Shown: positions 25,508 through 34,069, counted from the first letter of the stretch. The stretch: DNA of 64,000 nt from Streptomyces fagopyri (GCF_009498275.1 NZ_CP045643.1:2232001-2296000), one strand, 5' to 3'. Numbers and translations are program-made. The notes: generated from the sequence alone by a model not told the origin.

Positions 25508-25563
25508 GCCGCTCAGCCTCCTCGGACGGCGGGGGCGAGCGGTGTCACGGTCCTGGCCATCGT

Positions 25564-25623
25564 CCGCCTTTCACCCTACAGAGCGTAGGGTTTTCACCCT
25601 ACAAGACGTAGGGTGAAAGGCGG
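25564..25623. promoter_or_regulatory. double palindromic operator, probable BlaI-2 sites
   Basis: Two copies of CCCTAC-N5-GTAGGG (25574-25590 and 25597-25613) have centres 23 bases apart. The outer half sites extend into a perfect 16-bp inverted repeat (25564-25579 and 25608-25623). The site lies between the divergent genes at 25507 and 25727. The layout suggests two repressor dimers bound on nearly the same face of the helix. Confidence 0.82.
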
Positions 25624-25701
25624 AAGCCGACAAGGGAAATGGGTCGGATCCCGACGAAAAGGGTGGGGGCGCACTCCGTCAGCCCTCACCACCGTCCGCA
25701 C

Positions 25702-25718
25702 CCCTACGCGCTGTAAGG
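25702..25718. promoter_or_regulatory. third, imperfect copy of the BlaI-2 operator
   Basis: CCCTAC-N5-GTAAGG at 25702-25718 matches the upstream sites at all but one position, with the same 5-base spacer, and ends nine bases before the blaI-2 start codon. Its right half overlaps the ribosome site, so binding there could directly block the gene's own expression. Confidence 0.7.
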
Positions 25719-25726
25719 TGGCGAAC

Positions 25727-26110
25727 ATGGCTGGCACAGGCCCCCAAGGGAGGGCGGAACGGCGCAGCGCCGGCGCGTTGGAGAGCGAGGTCCTCGCCGC
25801 CCTCTGGGCCACCGACAAGGCCCTCACCCCCGCCGAGATACAGAGCGACATCGACGGCGGTCTCGCCTACAACACCGTGCACACCATCCTCAAGCGCCTG
25901 CACGACAAGGGCCTGGTGCTGCGTGACGTCGACGGCCGGCGCGGCGCGTACCGGCCCGCCAAGAACGCGGCCGAGCTGACCGCCGAGGCCATGCACGAGG
26001 CACTGGACCGCGGGCCTGACCCGATCGCGGCCCTCCAGCAGTTCGTCACCGGACTGAGCCCCCGGGAGGAAGAGGCCCTGCGCGACCTCCTCGGGGGGAA
26101 CGGCCCGTGA
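25727..26110 (+). CDS. BlaI/MecI/CopY-family transcriptional repressor, module 2
   Basis: Winged-helix repressor of 127 residues: ALESEVLAALWATDKALTPA, then YNTVHTILKRLHDKGLVLRD, then YRPAKNAAELTAEAMHEAL and a short C-terminal dimerisation part (GLSPREEEALRDLL). Unlike module 1 it has no repetitive tail. AAGGTGG lies before the ATG. Its stop overlaps the M56 gene's GTG, giving a tight repressor/protease operon. Confidence 0.92.
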   Translation: MAGTGPQGRAERRSAGALESEVLAALWATDKALTPAEIQSDIDGGLAYNTVHTILKRLHDKGLVLRDVDGRRGAYRPAKNAAELTAEAMHEALDRGPDPIAALQQFVTGLSPREEEALRDLLGGNGP

Positions 26111-27006
26111 GGATCGACGTCTACATCCCGCTGTTCCTGCCGCTCCTGCTGACGGCCGCCGCGTCACACGTGGGCCGGCGGATCTCCCCCGCGCCGGCCG
26201 CCCGCGTCCTCACCGTCGCGGCCGTGCTGACCGCCGCCGCCTCCACCTGGGCGCTGCTCCTGCTCGCGGCCACCCTCGTCAACGAGGCGCCGCTCGTGGC
26301 CGCGGAGACCGGTGAGACGGGCCGGCGCCTGCCCGAACCGGTGCCGGTGGCGATCGCCGTCGCCGCGATCACTCTCCTGTGGCTGATCGCCTTCCGGCTC
26401 GTACGGGCCCTGCGCTCCCACCGGGCGACCCGCCGCGTCCTTGAACGACTGTGCGAGGGGCATCCGGCGGACAGCGAACTCGTCGTCGCCGCGTCCTCGA
26501 CCCCGCGGGCCTTCGCGATCCCGGGGACGCCGGGCCGGATCCTGGTCACGTCCGCCATGCTCGGCGCGCTGGCACCGGCCGAGCGACGGGTCCTGCTGGC
26601 CCACGAGCGCGCCCATCTCGCCCACCGGCACTCGCTGCTGTCGACCGCCGTGACCCTGGCCGCCGCGGCCAACCCCGTACTGGGGCCGGTGCGCACCACC
26701 GTCACCTTCCTCGTGGAGCGCTGGGCCGACGAGGAGGCCGCGCGCAGCGTCGGGGACCGGCGCACCACCGCCCGCGCCCTCGCCAGGGCCGCCCTGGTGG
26801 CCCAGCGGGCCCGGCCGGGCTGCGCCCTGAACTTCTCCGAACACGCCGTCACCCGCCGGATCGCCGCGCTGCAGACGGCTCCGCCGCCCAACCTGCGTTC
26901 CGTCGGCGTGGCGGTGCTCGCACTCGCCGTCCTGTCCGCGCTCGGCGCGCTGGACGCCACCGGCGATCTGCTGCGCCTGTTGGGCGAGTCACTGCCGGAC
27001 TGGTGA
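26107..27006 (+). CDS. M56 family membrane metallopeptidase (BlaR1-like), module 2
   Basis: Membrane protease of 299 residues with two N-terminal hydrophobic segments, a third near residue 85, HERAH near residue 163, a downstream ERWADEEAA stretch that can supply the third zinc ligand, and a C-terminal helix. No penicillin-sensor domain. The GTG at 26107 overlaps the repressor stop in GTGA. It is a paralogue of the protein encoded at 18274-19203. Confidence 0.9.
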   Translation: MRIDVYIPLFLPLLLTAAASHVGRRISPAPAARVLTVAAVLTAAASTWALLLLAATLVNEAPLVAAETGETGRRLPEPVPVAIAVAAITLLWLIAFRLVRALRSHRATRRVLERLCEGHPADSELVVAASSTPRAFAIPGTPGRILVTSAMLGALAPAERRVLLAHERAHLAHRHSLLSTAVTLAAAANPVLGPVRTTVTFLVERWADEEAARSVGDRRTTARALARAALVAQRARPGCALNFSEHAVTRRIAALQTAPPPNLRSVGVAVLALAVLSALGALDATGDLLRLLGESLPDW

Positions 27007-27032
27007 CGCGACGCCGCCCACCGCGACCACCG

Positions 27033-27193
27033 GACCACTACGACGACGGCGCCCGCCCTGGCCCCTGACCACTACGACGACGGCGCCCGCCATGACCGCC
27101 GGCTCCACGGCGACGGCGTGGGCCATGACCCGCGACCACTACGCCGACAGCGTCCGCCGCGACCGCCCGACCACTACACCGGCTGCGTCCGCC
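27033..27193. repeat. dispersed 25-bp direct repeat, four copies
   Basis: Copies at 27033-27057 and 27067-27091 are identical (GACCACTACGACGACGGCGC then CCGCC). Two diverged copies follow at 27134-27158 and 27169-27193. They fill the gap between the M56 gene and the truncated hydrolase. I see no other feature there. Confidence 0.85.
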
Positions 27194-27281
27194 GTGCCCC
27201 TCCCCCGGCCGGCTCCGTCAGGTTCGCCGGCGTCCCGTCGGCGTGTGCCGCACCGGAGAGCCGAAGGACCCTCGGGAGTGG

Positions 27282-27659
27282 TCAGCCCGTGTGCGCCTCC
27301 AGCGCGCCGATGATCTCGTGCCAGAGTTCGCGGGGGCGGTCGTGTCCCAGGTCGGGGAGCAGCAGCAGCTTCGCTCCGGGCACCGGTTCGGCGGTGCGCT
27401 GTCCGCCGCTGGGATCGATCAGGGTGTCGTCCAGACCGTGGATCACCCGAGTCGGTACGCGGAGGTCGCGGAGCGCGTCGGCGCGTGAGCCGCCGAGGAT
27501 CATCGCACCGAGTCGGCGCCCGGCTCCGGCGGGGTGGTGGCCCCGGTCGTAGCTCTCGGCGGCCAGCCCACGAAGGGACGCGACGTCGCCGTAGCGCTTG
27601 GACGCCCAGACCAACTCCCTGTCCGCCGCCGCGACATACCCCTCCGCCGATACCCGCTG
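27282..27659 (-). pseudogene. truncated alpha/beta hydrolase, C-terminal fragment
   Basis: About 125 residues match the last part of an alpha/beta hydrolase: AAESYDRGHHPAGAGRRLGA, VPTRVIHGLDDTLIDPSGG (the Asp loop) and LLLLPDLGHDRPRELW (the catalytic His loop). The N-terminal half with the oxyanion hole and the GxSxG serine is missing: the frame is closed by the TGA that is the stop codon of the upstream kinase gene. TTG 27614 could start a 110-residue product, but without the nucleophile it should not be an enzyme. It looks like a decayed remnant cut at this junction. Confidence 0.75.
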
Positions 27660-28787
27660 TCAGCGCGCCGACAGAGCCGGGCCGGCCAGCGGCAGGGTGA
27701 CCTCGAAGCGGCAGCCGCCGGGGACGTTGTGCACGGCGGCCCGTCCTTGGTGGGCCTCCACGATGCCGCGGACGATCGCCAGGCCCAGACCCGCCCCGGC
27801 GGGCGGAGTGCGCGCGTGGCTGCCGCGCCAGCCGGTGTCGAAGACCCGCGGAAGATCCTCCTCGGGGATGCCTCCGCAACCGTCGGTGACGGACAGCACC
27901 ACCCCCTGGTCCGACCGCTCCGCGGCGATCGCCACCGTGCCGTCGGCCGGTGTCCGCCGGATCGCGTTGACGAGGAGGTTGCCCAGGACCCGGCTCATCT
28001 CCTTGCCGTCCACCTCGACCGGCACCGGTTCCACGCGGTCGCCGATCAGCCGCACCCCGTACTCGCGGGCGAGCGGGTCGGCCCCGGCGAGGGCGTCGCC
28101 CACCAGGTCGTACACGGAGACGCGGGACGGGGACAGGGCGAGGCTCCCGGCGTGTATACGGGAGAGTTCGAAGAGGTCGCCCACCATGTCGTTGAGCCGT
28201 TCGACCTCGGTACGCATCTGCCGCAGATAGCGGTTCGGGTCGGCGGCGACGCCGTCCTCCAGCGCCTCCGACATCGCGCGGAGCCCGGCGAGCGGGGTGC
28301 GCAGATCGTGCGAGATCCACGCGACGAGTTCACGGCGGGAGGTCTCCAGGGCCCGTTCGCGGTCCCGTGACTCGGCGAGTTTCACACTGGTGGCGGCCAA
28401 CTCGCGTGCCAGGGCGGCAAGTTCGGCGGTCGCCGGACCGTCGGGGGCCGCGAAGGCACCGCCGTCACCGAAGGAGCGGGCGGCCAGCGTCAGGTCCCGG
28501 CTGCGGGCCACGACCCAGCGGCCCAGCAGCAGCGCGGTGGCCAGCGAGACGACAGCCGCCATGGCCACCACCGTCGTGACGACGGTCAGGTCGTGCGAGG
28601 ACAGGAACATCGCCCACGCCACGGCGAGCGTCCCCGCGAGCATCGCGGTCACCCCCACCGCGGCGACCACGGCGAGGGACGCCGTCAGCGAGCGCCGCCG
28701 GATCAGCCACAGCGTGCCCGCGCCGAGCAGGCCGGCCCCCGCGGCGCCGAGAAAGGCGAAGAGGGCGATGAGCAGGATGTCACGCAC
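27660..28787 (-). CDS. sensor histidine kinase (two-component system B)
   Basis: Membrane kinase of about 375 residues with two or three N-terminal helices and little extracellular sequence, a HAMP-like region, H-box AWISHDLRTPLAGL with His160, NLLVNAIRRTP as N box, VTDGCGGIPEEDL as G1 and AGAGLGLAIVRGIVE as G2. The short periplasmic part suggests sensing in the membrane. The GTG at 28787 lies two bases after the regulator stop, with GGGGAG upstream; a longer frame into the regulator gene was rejected. Confidence 0.9.
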   Translation of the reverse strand: MRDILLIALFAFLGAAGAGLLGAGTLWLIRRRSLTASLAVVAAVGVTAMLAGTLAVAWAMFLSSHDLTVVTTVVAMAAVVSLATALLLGRWVVARSRDLTLAARSFGDGGAFAAPDGPATAELAALARELAATSVKLAESRDRERALETSRRELVAWISHDLRTPLAGLRAMSEALEDGVAADPNRYLRQMRTEVERLNDMVGDLFELSRIHAGSLALSPSRVSVYDLVGDALAGADPLAREYGVRLIGDRVEPVPVEVDGKEMSRVLGNLLVNAIRRTPADGTVAIAAERSDQGVVLSVTDGCGGIPEEDLPRVFDTGWRGSHARTPPAGAGLGLAIVRGIVEAHQGRAAVHNVPGGCRFEVTLPLAGPALSAR

Positions 28788-28789
28788 GG

Positions 28790-29578
28790 TCAGACCGTCT
28801 CCCCGGACGTCGTGGCGTCGAAGCGGTAACCCACACCCCACACCGTGTGGATCAGCTTGGGTCTCGCCGGATCGTCCTCGACCTTTCCGCGCAGCCGCCG
28901 TACGTGCACGGTGACCGTCGAGAGGTCGCCGAAGTCCCAGCCCCAGACCTCACGCATCAGGTCCTCGCGGCTGAACACCCGGCCCGGGTGCCGGAGAAAG
29001 AAGGCGAGGAGATCGAACTCCCTTGTCGTGAGCGCGAGTTCGACGCTCCCCTTGGTGGCGCGGCGGGCGGCCGGGTCGAGGCCGAGACCGGCCGCGTGCA
29101 ACGGGTGCGCGGCGGTGGCCGGGCGCGCGCGGCGCAGTACGGACTCCACGCGCAGCACCAGTTCCCGGGGGCTGAACGGCTTGGTGACGTAGTCGTCGGC
29201 GCCCACCTCCAGGCCCAGGATCCGGTCGTCCTCGTCGCCCCGCGCGGTGAGCATGATGACGGGCACGGGACCGCGTCCGCGCATTCGCCGGCACACCTCG
29301 AGACCGTCCATCCCGGGCAGCATCAGGTCCAGCACCACCAGGTCGGGCCAGTGCGCGGCGGCACGGGCGAGCGCGGCGGGCCCGTCCGCGGCACGGTCCA
29401 CGAGGTAGCCCGCGCGGTCGAGGTAGCCGGAGACGACCTCGGCGACGGTGGGGTCGTCGTCGACGACGAGGACACGCGCGCCCCCGTGCCCGGCGGGGGC
29501 GGGGGCGCCGGCCGGGGCGGTGGCGGCGTCCCGCACCGTCGCCGGTCCGGTACCTGCGGATTCGTACGGCTCATGCAT
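28790..29578 (-). CDS. OmpR-family response regulator (two-component system B)
   Basis: Regulator of 262 residues. After a Pro/Ala-rich N-terminal extension of about 34 residues comes the receiver domain: RVLVVDDDPTVAEVV, Asp84 in VVLDLMLPGMDG, and VTKPFSPREL. The winged helix is LALTTREFDLLAFFLRHPGR, then VHVRRLRGKVEDDP and IHTVWGVGYRFD. GGGAGG lies before the ATG. It is divergent from the glycosyltransferase genes at 29692, which are possible targets. Confidence 0.92.
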   Translation of the reverse strand: MHEPYESAGTGPATVRDAATAPAGAPAPAGHGGARVLVVDDDPTVAEVVSGYLDRAGYLVDRAADGPAALARAAAHWPDLVVLDLMLPGMDGLEVCRRMRGRGPVPVIMLTARGDEDDRILGLEVGADDYVTKPFSPRELVLRVESVLRRARPATAAHPLHAAGLGLDPAARRATKGSVELALTTREFDLLAFFLRHPGRVFSREDLMREVWGWDFGDLSTVTVHVRRLRGKVEDDPARPKLIHTVWGVGYRFDATTSGETV

Positions 29579-29691
29579 GGCTTCAGCCTCCCACCGGTCC
29601 CGGCTCCGCGCGGACCTCCCCCGCTCGACGTCCGCGTTTCGTAAGGAGCCGAAGCCCTGTATGTACCTTTCGCGTTCGTAGGGTGAGAGCC

Positions 29692-30417
29692 GTGACGACC
29701 TCTCCCCCGGCGGACCCCGTAGTCGACGTGGTGCTGCCCTGCCTGAACGAGGCCGAGGCCCTGCCCTGGGTGCTCGCCCGCATTCCGTCCGGCTGGCGCG
29801 CGCTGGTCGTGGACAACGGGTCCACGGACGGTTCGGCGGAACTGGCCCGTGGCCTCGGCGCGACCGTCGTGCGCGAGACGCGCCGCGGGTTCGGTGCCGC
29901 CTGCCACGCCGGACTGACCGCGGCCACCGCCGACATCGTCTGCTTCTGCGACTGCGACGCCTCCCTCGACCCGTCCCTGCTCGTGCCCTTCGTGCGCGAG
30001 GTGCGCGACGGCGCGGCCGACCTGGTGCTGGGGCGCCGGCGCCCGCAGGGGCGACGCGCGTGGCCCGCGCACGCGCGGGCCGGCAACGTCGCGCTCGCCC
30101 GGATGCTCCGCCGCCGTACCGGACTGGCCCTGCACGACCTGGGCCCGCTGCGGGCCGCGCGCCGCGAACCGCTGCTCGCCCTCGGTCTCACCGACCGGCG
30201 CAGTGGCTACCCGCTGCAGATGGTCGTGCGCGCCGCCGACGCCGGCTGGCGCGTCACCGAGCACGACGTGCCGTATCTCCCGCGCACCGGCGTCTCCAAG
30301 GTCACCGGCACCTGGCGCGGCACCTGGCAGGCGGTACGGGACATGCGCCGCGTGCTGGCGGAGCCGCCCGTCCCGTCCCGCGCCCCCGCCCCGTCCCCAG
30401 GAGGAACCTCCTCGTGA
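29692..30417 (+). CDS. family 2 glycosyltransferase
   Basis: Cytoplasmic GT-A enzyme of about 241 residues. VVLPCLNEAEALPWVL, then ALVVDNGSTDGSAELA, then FCDCDASLDPSLL (the DxD-like metal site) are typical of polyprenyl-phosphate or nucleotide-sugar transferases of GT2. It ends with a Pro-rich tail. GTG 29692 and GTG 29683 are both possible; 29692 gives better spacing to GGGTGAG. Its stop overlaps the next start. It opens a gene set running to 32311. Confidence 0.88.
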   Translation: MTTSPPADPVVDVVLPCLNEAEALPWVLARIPSGWRALVVDNGSTDGSAELARGLGATVVRETRRGFGAACHAGLTAATADIVCFCDCDASLDPSLLVPFVREVRDGAADLVLGRRRPQGRRAWPAHARAGNVALARMLRRRTGLALHDLGPLRAARREPLLALGLTDRRSGYPLQMVVRAADAGWRVTEHDVPYLPRTGVSKVTGTWRGTWQAVRDMRRVLAEPPVPSRAPAPSPGGTSS

Positions 30418-31040
30418 GCACCCTGTGCACCCTGCTCGTCATCGCCAAGGAACCGCGGCCGGGACGGGTGAAGACCCGGCTCACCCCGCCGTTCACGCCC
30501 CGCCAGGCGGCGTCGCTCGCCGAGGCGGCACTCGTGGACACCCTGCTCGCGGTGGCGTCGACGCCCGCACGGCGCCGGGTGCTGGTCCTCGACGGCACGC
30601 CGGGTCCGTGGCTGCCGCCCGGCGTCGACGTCGTACCGCAGTGCGCGGGCGGCCTGGACGAACGTCTGGCCGCCGCCCTCGCGGGCTGCGCCGGTCCCGC
30701 CCTGCTCATCGGCATGGACACGCCGCAGGTGACGCCCGAACTCCTCACCGTGGACTTCGCGGCCTGCGACGCGTACTTCGGACCGGCGGAGGACGGCGGT
30801 TTCTGGGCGCTCGGGCTCGCCGTCCCGGACCCGGATCTCGTGCGGGGCGTACCGATGTCCACGGACACCACCGGGGCCGCGCAGCGGGAGCGGCTGACCG
30901 CCGCGGGGCTGCGGGTCCGCGATCTGCCGCGCCTGCGGGACGTCGACACGGCGTACGACGCCGGACTCGTCGCGGCCGCGGCACCGCGTGGACGGTTCGC
31001 CGCCGAACTCGCCCGCGTCGAAGCCGGGGCCCGGCGGTGA
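30414..31040 (+). CDS. DUF2064 / GT-A-fold glycosyltransferase-like protein
   Basis: Protein of 208 residues: TLLVIAKEPRPGRVKTRLTP at the N terminus is a nucleotidyltransferase-like P-loop, LLIGMDTPQVTPELL is the metal-site region, and FGPAEDGGFWALGL is the DUF2064 signature. Members often sit with GT2 enzymes, as here, and may make an activated sugar or cofactor precursor. The GTG start overlaps the upstream stop in GTGA, and its stop overlaps the following start the same way. Confidence 0.88.
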   Translation: MSTLCTLLVIAKEPRPGRVKTRLTPPFTPRQAASLAEAALVDTLLAVASTPARRRVLVLDGTPGPWLPPGVDVVPQCAGGLDERLAAALAGCAGPALLIGMDTPQVTPELLTVDFAACDAYFGPAEDGGFWALGLAVPDPDLVRGVPMSTDTTGAAQRERLTAAGLRVRDLPRLRDVDTAYDAGLVAAAAPRGRFAAELARVEAGARR

Positions 31041-32311
31041 GCGCCGCACGCGAGCTCGCCGCCGTGACCGGCCCGGCGGGAAGCCGGGCCCCGGGCCGCT
31101 CGGGCCGGCCCACGGCCGCGACCGCGGGCGGGGCGACGGGCGGAACACCGGGCACGGCCGCGGCGTCCACGGGTCGCGCGCCGGCCACGACGCCGGGGCG
31201 CCCCGAGCCCGGCCTCACGGGACGGCCCGACCCTGACTTCACGGGCCACCCCGAACCCGGCCTCCCCGGACGGCCCGACCCTGACTTCACGGGCCACCCC
31301 GAACCCGGCCCCGCCGGGCACCCCGTACCCGGACTCGCCCCGCGCCCCGAACCGGACTCCGCAGGACCGCCCGAACACGACGTCACCAGGAACCCCGCGC
31401 CAGGCCTCGCGCAACGCCCCGAACACGCTCTGCCCGGGCACCCCGGACCCGGCCTCGCCCCGCACGCCGAAACAGGCCCCCCTCGCCACCCAGGCCCCGG
31501 CCCCGCCGCGCACCCCGGACGGGGCCGCGCGCGGCGGGGCGCGGCGGGCGTCTCCCCCGCGCCGGCGGCCGGTGAGCAGGCCGCGCCCTGGTCGAGCGAT
31601 CCGTACGCCGACGCGCTGCGCGTCGGTCGCGGCCCCCTCTATCTGAGCCGTACGGACGGCTGGCTGCTGCCGCTGGAGGTGGAGCGGTGGTGCGCCGGGG
31701 CCGACACCGCGGACCTGGAGGTGCTGCGACGCTGCGAGGGGACCGTGCTCGACGTGGGTTGCGGCCCCGGCCGGCTGATCGCGGCGCTCGCCGCGCAGGG
31801 GCGGCGGGCCCTGGGCATCGACATCAGCGAGGCCGCCGTCGAACACACCGTCCGGCTCGGCGGACAGGCACTGCACCGGTCGGTCTTCGACCCCGTTCCC
31901 GGAGAGGGCCGCTGGGGTACCGCCCTCCTGATCGACGGCAACCTCGGGATCGGCGGCGACCCGGCCGCCCTGCTCGACCGGGTGGACCAACTCCTGTCAC
32001 CAGGAGGGCTGTTGATCGTCGAAACAGTGCCTGTCGATGTCGACGAACGGGTGCGGGTGCGGGTCGCCGACGGCCGGGGAGCCGCCGGTTCACCCTTCCT
32101 CTGGGCCCGCCTGGGCACCCCGGCGCTGCTGCGGCACGCGCGGCCCGCCGGCTGGCACCCCGACGGTCAGTGGTCGACCGGCGGCCGCTCCTTCGTCGCC
32201 CTGCGCAGCCGCAGCGCGAGCAGTACCGCGGAACCGCCGAAGAGCACCGCCGTGATCACCAGCCAGCGGGTCAGGAAGCCGTTGCCCGCCAGGCCGGCGG
32301 CGGACCGGTAG
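31037..32311 (+). CDS. SAM-dependent methyltransferase with a Pro-rich repeat insertion
   Basis: Protein of 424 residues. After a short N terminus comes about 140 residues of Pro/Gly/His-rich repeats (GRPDPDFTGHPEPG units), then WSSDPYADALRVGRGPLYL and the Rossmann methyltransferase core: VLDVGCGPGRLIAALAAQG near residue 237, ALGIDISEAAVEH and LLSPGGLLIVETVP. The core would be a complete enzyme without the repeats. The C terminus continues past SFVALRSR into sequence antisense to the next gene. The GTG start overlaps the upstream stop. The substrate is unknown. Confidence 0.85.
   Translation: MSAARELAAVTGPAGSRAPGRSGRPTAATAGGATGGTPGTAAASTGRAPATTPGRPEPGLTGRPDPDFTGHPEPGLPGRPDPDFTGHPEPGPAGHPVPGLAPRPEPDSAGPPEHDVTRNPAPGLAQRPEHALPGHPGPGLAPHAETGPPRHPGPGPAAHPGRGRARRGAAGVSPAPAAGEQAAPWSSDPYADALRVGRGPLYLSRTDGWLLPLEVERWCAGADTADLEVLRRCEGTVLDVGCGPGRLIAALAAQGRRALGIDISEAAVEHTVRLGGQALHRSVFDPVPGEGRWGTALLIDGNLGIGGDPAALLDRVDQLLSPGGLLIVETVPVDVDERVRVRVADGRGAAGSPFLWARLGTPALLRHARPAGWHPDGQWSTGGRSFVALRSRSASSTAEPPKSTAVITSQRVRKPLPARPAADR
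31221..31310 (+). repeat. 48-bp-period coding repeat in the methyltransferase gene
   Basis: Two identical 42-base blocks (31221-31262 and 31269-31310) are 48 bases apart, that is 16 codons, and are surrounded by diverged copies. They encode the GRPDPDFTGHPEPG repeats. The period keeps the reading frame. Confidence 0.88.
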
Positions 32312-32661
32312 CGGTCCGCCATCTCTCCGCTGATCAGCGGGAACCACATCAGCAGCAGCAGACCGGAGAGGGCCGCCGGGACACGGACGTGGACCGTCCA
32401 CTCCCGGCGGCCGACCGCGCGCAGCCCCCGGGCGAGGACCCGGTCCGCGCCCGCGTACAACGGCACGAGCACCAGGTCGTGGAGCAGCGCCGCGCCCACG
32501 AACCACACCGTCACTCCGAACCAGTCACCTCCGAGCAGCCGCACCCCCGCGTACCCGGCGAGCGCGAAGGAACAGGCGAGCAGCGCGATCTGCGGCGGAC
32601 TGCCCAGAGGGGGCCGGCGGACCGCGGGCAGCCGGCCGGCGAGGGACACGTGTCGCTTCAT
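32167..32661 (-). CDS. hypothetical multipass membrane protein
   Basis: Protein of 164 residues with a basic N terminus and four hydrophobic segments (about 25-45, 50-75, 95-110 and 130-150). I do not recognise the family. Its ATG shares a base with the upstream oxidoreductase stop (TGATG), so it is co-translated with that gene and may be a small membrane partner. Its 3' end overlaps the convergent methyltransferase gene by 145 bases. Confidence 0.72.
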   Translation of the reverse strand: MKRHVSLAGRLPAVRRPPLGSPPQIALLACSFALAGYAGVRLLGGDWFGVTVWFVGAALLHDLVLVPLYAGADRVLARGLRAVGRREWTVHVRVPAALSGLLLLMWFPLISGEMADRYRSAAGLAGNGFLTRWLVITAVLFGGSAVLLALRLRRATKERPPVDH

Positions 32662-33956
32662 CACAGGTCTCCGAACGTCATCCGGGCCACCCATTTGGTG
32701 TTGAGCACGCCGGGCGCCGCGGGAACGATGACGCGCGCCGGGTAGCCGTGGTCGGGGGTCAGGTCCTCGCCGTTGACGGACAGGGCGAGCAGGGAACGCG
32801 GGTCGCGCACCTGGTTGTCGCGCAGGGCGGCCCGGCGGAACGCACCGTGCCGCTGGAGCGACTCCACCATGACGTCGGGCGCGGTGCCGTGCTCGTACCC
32901 GACCAGTGCGGCGAGATCCCGCAGCGGCACACCCCGCCACCACTGGTCGGAGGTGGACCAGCCCTCGACGCAGGCGATGGGCAGCGCCGAGCTGCGCAGG
33001 GGCAGCCGCAACAGGTCGGCCCGGCTCAGCCTGACCGTGCCGGTGCGCCCGGCGACGACGAGCCGCCAGGCGTCCTCGTCCGTCTCCCGCCTGTCGATCC
33101 CGGCGTAGGCGGCCGTCTTGTTGATCTGGAACCCGCCGGGCCCCGAGCCCGGTTCGGGGCCGCCGTGCGGGGCGAGCAGCGCGGTCTGCCGCAGCGGCGC
33201 GTCGAAGCTGCGCCCGGCCGTCGTCACGAACAGGAGCAGCGACCCACCGCCCACCAGCCCCACGGCGCCGCGTCGCGACACGGTGGGTGCGGACGGGTTC
33301 GGCGAGACCAGCCCGTCCTGCTCGGGCGAGACCGACTCATGCTGCTCGGGCGGGAGTTCGCCGTCCCCGGGGTCGACGTGCGCGACGCGCATCCGGCGTA
33401 CGTTGCGCAGTGCCGCGGGTGTCTTCAGTACGGCGTGCGCGACGAAGGCGGCGATGAACACCCAGGCCCCGTAGAAGTGCAACGGGTAGAAGGAGCCGGG
33501 GAAGAGGTAGTCGAGCTGGATGTTCAGCACGCCCGTCGTGAACTCGAACAGCCCGCCGCCGACCAGCAGGAGCAGCGAGATCCGCTCCAGCGCGTGAGCC
33601 AGGGACCGGGCGGGCGGCAGCGCGAACAGCTTGGGGACGACCGACCACAGTTTGGCCAGGAGGACGGGGACGAGGGTGATCCCGAGCGTGACGTGGACGC
33701 CCTGGGTGAGCCGGTAGAGCCACGACGGGTGCGTCGGCCAGGAGAAGAGGTAGAAGCCGAGGAGCCCCTTGTCCGGGGTCTGGTCGTTCACCGCGGCCAG
33801 GTCCGGGTTGTAGGCGGCGTACGACAGGAGTCCGGTCAGGAACAGCACCGTGATCCCGCCGAGCAGCACGATGCCGAGCACGGAGGTGAACCAGGGGCCG
33901 CGCACGGGACTGCGCCAGAACGCGGGCGAGGTGGGGAGGAGGGGAGGCCGTGGCAT
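32661..33956 (-). CDS. cytochrome b-like membrane domain fused to a molybdopterin oxidoreductase domain
   Basis: Protein of 431 residues. Residues 1-200 hold four to five helices with candidate haem ligands (LTQGVHVTLG, then FYPLHFYGAW and FVAHAVL), resembling cytochrome b561-type proteins. Residues 240-431 match the sulfite-oxidase-type molybdopterin domain: RLVVAGRTGTVRLSRADL, then SALPIACVEGWSTSDQWW (the Cys that binds molybdenum), VNGEDLTPDHGYPARVIVP and NTKWVARM. Membrane span followed by an extracytoplasmic molybdoenzyme suggests electron exchange with the respiratory chain. The start at 33956 is chosen over one at 34004. Confidence 0.87.
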   Translation of the reverse strand: MPRPPLLPTSPAFWRSPVRGPWFTSVLGIVLLGGITVLFLTGLLSYAAYNPDLAAVNDQTPDKGLLGFYLFSWPTHPSWLYRLTQGVHVTLGITLVPVLLAKLWSVVPKLFALPPARSLAHALERISLLLLVGGGLFEFTTGVLNIQLDYLFPGSFYPLHFYGAWVFIAAFVAHAVLKTPAALRNVRRMRVAHVDPGDGELPPEQHESVSPEQDGLVSPNPSAPTVSRRGAVGLVGGGSLLLFVTTAGRSFDAPLRQTALLAPHGGPEPGSGPGGFQINKTAAYAGIDRRETDEDAWRLVVAGRTGTVRLSRADLLRLPLRSSALPIACVEGWSTSDQWWRGVPLRDLAALVGYEHGTAPDVMVESLQRHGAFRRAALRDNQVRDPRSLLALSVNGEDLTPDHGYPARVIVPAAPGVLNTKWVARMTFGDL

Positions 33957-34069
33957 GCCCCGACCGTAGGGCGCGGAAGGCCCCCAAAAGGGTCTTCGAA
34001 CCATGACGAAACACTGACGTCCATCCCTGCGGCGGCGCTCACCGGAGGATCGCGGCCTAGCGTGCCGGT

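Noticed and set aside
27033..27193. CRISPR-like spaced repeats
   Set aside because: Only four copies, two diverged, with uneven spacing of 9 to 42 bases and no cas genes.
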